Shown here piece by piece: positions 58,171 to 64,000 of a DNA stretch of 64,000 nucleotides. A program made the translations under genes and the position numbers. The DNA lies in NCBI RefSeq assembly GCF_937616625.2, contig NC_065576.1:15812501-15876500 (forward strand), in the 5' to 3' direction. The notes beneath the pieces are model-generated. The model made no database searches. It was given only the letters and a program-made list of their open reading frames with translations, and was not told where the DNA came from. The stretch is from Mercurialis annua (Eukaryota > Streptophyta > Magnoliopsida > Malpighiales > Euphorbiaceae). Numbering within the stretch: the first letter of the stretch is position 1; the number at the start of each line of letters is the position of its first letter.

Positions 58171-58722
58171 TCACCCCCTTAAAATAAATTCGTCCTCGAA
58201 TTTAAACTTTATCCACGTACCATGGGTAAATAAGTACGGATACTTATGTCTCATGTCCTCTTCTGTTTCCCACGTGCATTCTTCTACGGACTGACTTTTC
58301 CAAAGAACTTCCACCATTGGAATCTTCTTTGTCTGTAATTGACGTATTTGTGTGTCAATGATCTGCACTAGTTATTCCTCGTAGGTTAGTTCTTCACTGA
58401 CGTCCGCCGTTTATGGTTGAATTATTCGAGAAGGATCAGATACATATTTCTGAAGCATGAAAATATGGAAGACCGGATGAACTTGTGACATCTCTGATGG
58501 CAAGTCTAGATTATAGGCGACTGAGCCTATGCGCTCCACGACCTGATATGGTCCGATGTATCTCGGAGCTAACTTACCCTTCTTTTCGAAACGGATTACT
58601 CCCTTCATCGGTGATACTTTGAGGAAAACGTAATCTCCGATTTGAAACTCGATATCTTTTCTCTTAGGATCCGCGTAACTTTTCTGTCGACTAAAAGAAG
58701 TAGTCAAACGCTGCTTTATCAA
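58171..58722 (-). pseudogene. Integrase C terminus and chromodomain of the chromovirus
   Basis: Two ORFs in one frame: 58411-58722 (KSYADPKRKDIEFQIGDYVF, LAPRYIGPYQVVERIGSVAY, SQVHPVFHIFMLQKYVSD) and 58171-58368 (VLWKSQSVEECTWETEEDMR, HKYPYLFTHGTW). The second is a group II-type chromodomain, at the end of pol as in Tekay/Del. One stop lies between them. It ends next to the polypurine tract. Confidence 0.88.
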
Positions 58723-59418
58723 CGGTACTTTTTCGGATGTAATCTGGATGATCTCTGTTCCAGTTAGTTTCCGCTCACCGACTTCATCTCAAAAGATAGG
58801 GGATCGATACTTTCGCACATATAATACTTTGTACGGAGCCATCTCGATGCTCGAGGGATAGCTGTTGTTGTAGGCTAACTCGACTAAGGGTATATAGGTA
58901 TCCCAACTACCTCCGAAGTCTAGTACACATAGTCGAAGCATATCTTCTAATATTTGAACCGTCCGTCTAAGGATGAAATGCAGTACTGAAATTTAACCGC
59001 GTCCCTAAAGCTTCTTGTAAGCTCTTCCAAAAATGAGAGGTAAATATAGAACCTCTGTCAGACACGATTGGCACAGGAACTCCGTGTAGGCTGACGATCT
59101 TATCGATGTATTCTTAAGCTAACTTCGCTGCAGAATAAGTCATCTTGATAGGTATGAAGTGCGCTGACTTCGTCAAACGATCCACGATTACCCAAATGGA
59201 ATCAAAACCTTTCTGTATTTTGGGTAATCCGACTACGAAGTCCATCGTGATTTGTTCCCATTTCCACTCCGGGATGGGTAACGATTGAAGAAATCCATAT
59301 GGCCGTTGATGTTCCAGCTTGACTTGCTCACAAGTCGGACATTTAGCCACAAATTTTGCGATATCTTTCTTCTTCATAGTACATCTTCGTGGAACCTAGA
59401 TGAACACTATAAATCGTT
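58723..59418 (-). pseudogene. Integrase zinc-binding and catalytic core (broken)
   Basis: ORF 59114-59377 begins with FVAKCPTCEQVKLEHQRP (the CC half of HHCC) and contains TMDFVVGLPK with the first catalytic Asp. Downstream, [16 protein letters not shown] (second Asp) and FHPQTDG follow after a stop, and frameshifts break the rest up to 58723. Confidence 0.8.
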
Positions 59419-60314
59419 CAATGAGTCTCTTCCATGATCTTCTGTCTCAAGTCGTCAATGTCTGGTACGCACAACCGATTCCCATATTTCAATACCCCGT
59501 TGACAATTCTGAAATCTTGACTCTTCCCTTGTTGCACTTTCTCAATTAAATGCTTTAATTGAGGGTCGTCTGCTTGCAACTCTTTAATTTGATATATCAA
59601 CGTCGATCGTATAGTTAGCTGAGCCATTAGGTTTCCAATAGATGAAACCTCGAACTCTACTCCTTGGCTAAATAAGGTATGAATTTCTCTAACTAATGGT
59701 CTCCGCCACGTCGTCGCAATATGCGCGAGACTTACTGCTGACTTTCTACTTAAAGAATCCGCCACTACGTTGGCCTTGCCCGGATGGTAGTGTATTGTGC
59801 AATCGTAATCTTTCAATAACTCCATCCATCTTCTTTGTCTGAGGTTCAACTCTCGTTGATCGAAAATGTACTTTAAGCCCTTGTGATCTGTAAATATTTC
59901 GCACGTTGCGCAGTACAAATAGTGTCTCCAAATCTTTAGCGCGAAAATCACCGCTGCTAGCTCTAGATCATGCGTCGGATAATTCATCTCGTGTTTCTTA
60001 AGCTGTCGTGAAGCATACGCGATTACTCGACCATGTTGCATTAGGACACATCCTAATCCAGCTCTTGACGCATCGCAGTAGACTGTGAATCCTTATGTTC
60101 CTTCTGGTAGTGCTAGTAATGGTGCCGTCGTCAGACACTCCTTCAATTCCATAAAACTGAGTTCACACTGGTCTGTCCAGTTGAATTTAGTGTTCTTATG
60201 AGTTAGCTTCGTCAAAGGTACAACGATCTTTGAGAAATCCTGTACGAATCGTCTATAGTATCCCGCTAAACCGAGGAATCTTCGAACTTCCGTAGATGAA
60301 TTAGGTCGTTCCAT
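59418..60314 (-). pseudogene. RNase H domain of the chromovirus
   Basis: 60093-60314 gives [19 protein letters not shown] (RT connection). 59418-60041 gives [49 protein letters not shown] and ADSLSRK, the usual order for gypsy RNase H. One stop separates them, at the GFTVYCDAS region. This frame differs from RT, so a frameshift lies near 60300. Confidence 0.88.
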
Positions 60315-61273
60315 TCTGTTACAGCTTCGATCTTCTTTGGGTCAACCTTGATACCACTTTGAGATACCACGTGACCCAAGAAAGCTACTTCCGTTAGCCA
60401 AAATTCACACTTATAGAATTTTGCATAAAGCTGATGCTCTCTTAGCGTCTGTAGTACTATCCGTGGATGTTGTGCATGTTCGTTTTCCGTACGTGAGTAG
60501 ATTAATATATCATCGATAAACACGATTATAAACTGATCCAAAAATGGCTTGAATATTCTGTTCATCAAATCCATGAACGCTGCTGGCGCATTCGTCAATC
60601 CAAATGACATAACGAGAAACTCGTAATGTCCGTATCGGGTTTGAAAAGAAGTCTTCTGAATGTCATCATCGTGAATCTTCAGCTGATGATAGCCTGACCT
60701 CAAGTCAATTTTGTAGAATTACTTCGCTCCTTGCAACTGATCAAATAAATCATCGATTCTAGGTAACGGATACTTGTTTTTAATCGTGACCTTGTTCAGT
60801 TGTCGATAATCGATACAAAGTCTAAGCGATCCATTTTTCTTTTTCACGAACAACACTGGTGCACCCCATAGGGATACACTTGGTCTAATGAAACCACGAT
60901 CAAACAACTCTTCTAGTTGATCTTTCAACTCTTTGAGCTCTGCTGGCGCCATACAATAAGGGGGTATCGATATCGGCTTCGTGCCGGGAGCCAATTCGAT
61001 ACAAAATTCTATCTCGCGATCTGGGGGTAATCCAGGTAATTCCTCTGAAAAAACATTTGGATATTCAGGTGCCACTGGTACATCGCTTAAGTTTACACTT
61101 TTCTTTTCCACATCTCGTACTATGGCTACAAATCCTTGACATCCCTTCCTTAAAAAACGGTAAGCTTTAATAGCTGAAACAATGCTTTCATAAGATTCCG
61201 TCTTATCACCCTGAATTGAAACTGCTTCAAATCCAGGCGTGTTAAACGTTACTGTCTTCTTCCGGCAATCCAC
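60266..61273 (-). pseudogene. Reverse transcriptase of the chromovirus
   Basis: The N part (60719-61273) has [40 protein letters not shown], and [20 protein letters not shown]. The C part (60266-60703) has [34 protein letters not shown], the catalytic FIDDILIYS and [15 protein letters not shown] at about 60718 where a Glu codon is expected splits them. Confidence 0.9.
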
Positions 61274-62974
61274 ATTGGCGTTGTGCTGAGCTAGCTAATC
61301 CATTCCGAGTATAACGTCAAACGCCAATACTTCAAGCAGAATCAAGTCGACCAATAGGACTCGTCCTTGAACTTTCACAGGGCAGGACAGATAAACGATA
61401 CTAACCTCCACACTGTCTCCTACTGGGGTGGCTATTGATAAAGGGTTATTAAGATACGCTGGTTGCACTCCTAACTTACTAGCAAAGCTAGGCGAAAGAA
61501 AAGAATGCGTAGCACCCGGATCAAACAAAACTAATGCGTCTTGAGAAGCGATAGGAAATGTACCTTGCACAACAACATTGGAAGCCTGAGCCTCCTGAGG
61601 ATTCAGTGCAAAAACTCTAGCCTGACTTCCGCCAGCATGTGAAGTTTGACCAGCACCACGACCTCCACCATTTCTTCCTCCGCGATTCCCATAACCACGA
61701 CCTCTCTGACCAGTGAAGGTACTTCCCGTCTGATCATAACCTGACGCTGCCTGCTGTGCAGTTCTCTGCTGCTGATAGGAAGGTTGCATTACTGTAGTTT
61801 TAGAGCCTTGAGGCATCTGCCTCGGACAATATCTAGCAAAATGACCTGGTTGGCCACAGTTGAAACATGCCCCAGTAGCAATATGGCACATGCCGTAGTG
61901 CCTTTTATTACATGTCAAACATATAGGAGCTCCACCTCCTAAACCACTAGTAGATCTAGCACCAAATCCTGTGCTAGTAGTTCCAACTCAAGGTCCATGT
62001 CGAGCTCTCTTGAGTTCTCGCTGACGTTGTGTCGGCCTTAAGTAACTCCCAACATATGACTGTGTTGGAGCGCTCTGCACGCTGCTAAATGTATCACTCC
62101 TTATAGGTACAACGTTAGAAGGATCATGAATCCTTCCAAACTGGATCAGAGAAACCTCCATCTGCCTGGCGCTATCAATCAGTTGCACCAAAGGTTCACT
62201 TATATCAGATGTCAAACTCACAAACTCGGCTCCTAAACCCTCTACAAACCTCAAATTCACTCTTACCGGATATGCAGTCAAATCTGTTGCAAATCTACTC
62301 GATCTCGTATACTCAGTCACATACTCTTGTACAGGTCGATTGCCTCTATTCAAGGTCATCCATTTACTGCGATAACTCTCTATTACTGCAAAAGGTAGGA
62401 AATACTCCCTATAATGATTCACAAATCCAGCCTAAGTCATGGTATCCATCGTGGGTTGAATATGATTCTGAAACCAATACTTTGCAGGTCCTTTCATTGA
62501 CATTTCAGCCATAATGATGGACTGTCTCTCGTTAGCTTGCAAACGCCGAGCATTTTGTTATATTTCCTCCAGGAAATCTAAAGCATCTTCAGAGCCGTCA
62601 AACTTTGTTGGCTTAAAGCCCATATAATCCAAAACAATATCTCGATCAGTATAAGCAACATTACGTTGCTGTTGCTACTGAAGTTGTTCTCGATGCATAG
62701 TCTGCACCTCAGCCTGATTGGCTTGTATAGCAGCAACTCCCGTAAGAAACTGATTGAGGTCAAAGCCTAGAACGTTAGGAGCTTGCGCTTGCATCCCTGG
62801 TGCCTGAACATGGGCCTCTTGGCCTCTACCTCCACCTACCGCTTCGGATGGTAAGTTAAGCCCACCATGAACAGAAGACTCATCTTGAGCTTCTAGGAGT
62901 ACATTCTATGCCCCCCCGATAATGTTTTGTGCTGCAGCGGCAGCTCGTTCTTCTTCTTGTCGTTGGTCAGACAT
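61274..62974 (-). pseudogene. gag and protease of the chromovirus
   Basis: The start is taken at 62974 (MSDQRQEEERAAAAAQN), about 265 bases inside the primer site. Gag (to about 61990) has FKPTKFDGSEDALDFLEE and FVNHYREYFLPFAVIESYRS. A zinc knuckle CFNCGQPGHFARYCP (about 61825-61870) and a Gly/Arg-rich linker follow. The protease has LFDPGATHSFLSPSFASKLG (about 61480-61540) and FDVILGMD (61295). All lie in one frame, with single stops near 62910, 62680, 62560, 62430, 61988 and 61292. Pro after the catalytic Asp also occurs in many plant relatives, as far as I recall, so it need not mean loss. Confidence 0.88.
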
Positions 62975-63237
62975 TCTGACCAAGACAAACATCGTTACAT
63001 ATCCATTTAAACGCATCTGATCACAAACATAAAGCATGTAACGTATAATTCCACGTATTCCATCGTATACGATCAAACCAACACATAACAGACTCACATC
63101 CTAAAGGGAAAGCTGAAGGTTTGAAAATCAAATGAATACTTGACAAGGATATGACTCGATCCCTATGTGCTGCAGTAGAATCCTAGGAACTCGATCACTT
63201 AACACATATCGGATATGAGCAATGGTAACTGGACCAT

Positions 63238-63249
63238 GCTCTGATACCA
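63238..63249 (-). other. tRNA-Met-type primer-binding site of the chromovirus
   Basis: On the - strand TGGTATCAGAGC lies four bases inside the LTR boundary at 63254. Confidence 0.9.
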
Positions 63250-63253
63250 ACTT

Positions 63254-64000
63254 TGTCACGACCCAAACTCATGGGCCGAGACCGGCGCTAGGGAACGGGA
63301 GTGGTAGCTCCGGAACGCGTAGCAAGCCTGACAATCTATCGATAATTCAAAAACAATCCAACGATAAGCATGGCAGTTATACATAAGTGTCATCCCAACA
63401 ACGATCAAACGATAATGCACATATATATATACATTACTTGACGATAAATACTTAAAACATCAGAGTACGAAAGTATATAAAACTTAATTACAATACGCCA
63501 CACTAGGACATCTGTCTACTGCAGTCCTACGATCAAATTACTTGTCTCTGTACATACTTTCAAAATGGTAGACTTCTGAAAGAAGAACAGAAGTCTCGAC
63601 TCTTTAAAAATATTACTTCTTTCCTGAAATGTAAACATGTGAGGGGTCAGTATATGGTAATATACTGAGTGAGTTTGCATAGTTACTAATTAGCATTTAA
63701 ATATAACATAAAATCGATAATGTAAACGATTCGATCAAATGCAGCCAAGTAACTGATCCAGATGAAACCATATTCTCCAAATGTCTATCAATTTACGATA
63801 ATAACGATAATAATCAATTTAATTGATCCAATTGGTAGGGTCCCGAGATAATTCAACCGAGTTCAACCTCTACCGTCACTTTATCCCAAGTTGCGGGTCC
63901 CGAGATAGTTTGACCGAGTTAAAGCCACTGGATACAGGTCCCGATATATTTAAACCGAGTTAAACCTCGTATATCCAATTCGATATATATTCCAACTTTG
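63254..64000 (-). repeat. 5' LTR of the chromovirus, partial at window edge
   Basis: It begins on the + strand with TGTCACGACCC and aligns by eye, with scattered differences, to 53700-54460. It contains a perfect hairpin (63648-63667) and the GTTCAACCGAGTT repeats (from about 63857). Confidence 0.9.

Larger units (their letters stand above)
53700..64000 (-). mobile_element. Tekay/Del-like chromovirus on the - strand, with a nested Tat fragment; runs off right edge
   Basis: The 3' LTR is 53700-58169 (split by the insertion at 54976-about 57200), the internal region 58170-63253, and the 5' LTR starts at 63254 and continues past the window. The order on the - strand is LTR, tRNA-Met primer site, gag, protease, RT, RNase H, integrase, chromodomain, polypurine tract, LTR. 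The two LTRs look alike, with scattered differences by eye. Coding is broken by stops and frameshifts. Confidence 0.93.

Noticed and set aside
1..64000. A new defence, toxin or biosynthetic gene cluster
   Set aside because: Apart from LEPA, all recognisable coding sequence is transposon-derived. No cluster of unknown host genes was seen.

Overview
This window is nuclear DNA of a flowering plant, probably a eudicot. It is AT-rich and full of nested plant-type transposable elements (Ty3/gypsy of the Tat and Tekay/Del types, Ty1/copia, CACTA, Mutator, Helitron and MITEs). It holds one clearly intact host gene: a 22-exon gene on the + strand (24990-42729) for the chloroplast form of the translation factor LepA/EF4. 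The species cannot be named from sequence alone. No tRNA, rRNA, CRISPR array or bacterial-type operon was seen.

Layout. 1-3136: the 5' part of a Tat-like retrotransposon on the - strand (protease, gag, PBS, LTR). 3686-4821: a non-autonomous CACTA element with 3-bp target duplication. 4972-6715: a deleted Mutator-like element with two convergent gene remnants. 6841-16844: a complete but decayed Tat-type retrotransposon, with 5-bp target duplications, dual RNase H and an antisense extra gene that carries introns and its own TATA box. 17074-19852: the 3' end of a Tekay/Del-like chromovirus with a 2.27-kb LTR. 19853-22192: anonymous repeat-derived DNA. 22193-24419: a likely Helitron containing a Mutator-type MITE (22550-22860). 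24462-24834: a second MITE, which ends about 155 bp before the LEPA start codon. 24990-42729: LEPA, whose introns hold a copia remnant, MITEs and a 229-bp duplication. 42730-45650: low-complexity DNA with a fold-back. 45650-51405: a rearranged Tekay-like element in which RT runs straight into an LTR. 51406-53699: coding-free, purine-rich DNA. 53700-64000: a Tekay/Del-like chromovirus on the - strand, whose left LTR is split by a truncated Tat-like element (54976-about 57200) and whose right LTR runs off the window.

The retroelement polyproteins show the expected gag-PR-RT-RNaseH-IN order, but all carry stops and frameshifts, so none looks autonomous as it stands. LEPA has every G motif, a plastid transit-like N terminus and a consistent reading frame across all 22 exons. 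The most interesting points are in the repeats: the spliced antisense gene with its own TATA box in the Tat element; a short hairpin conserved in the Tekay-family LTRs with a compensating base-pair change; and LTR modules kept at the same position but with different sequence between subfamilies. No entirely new defence or metabolic system was found.
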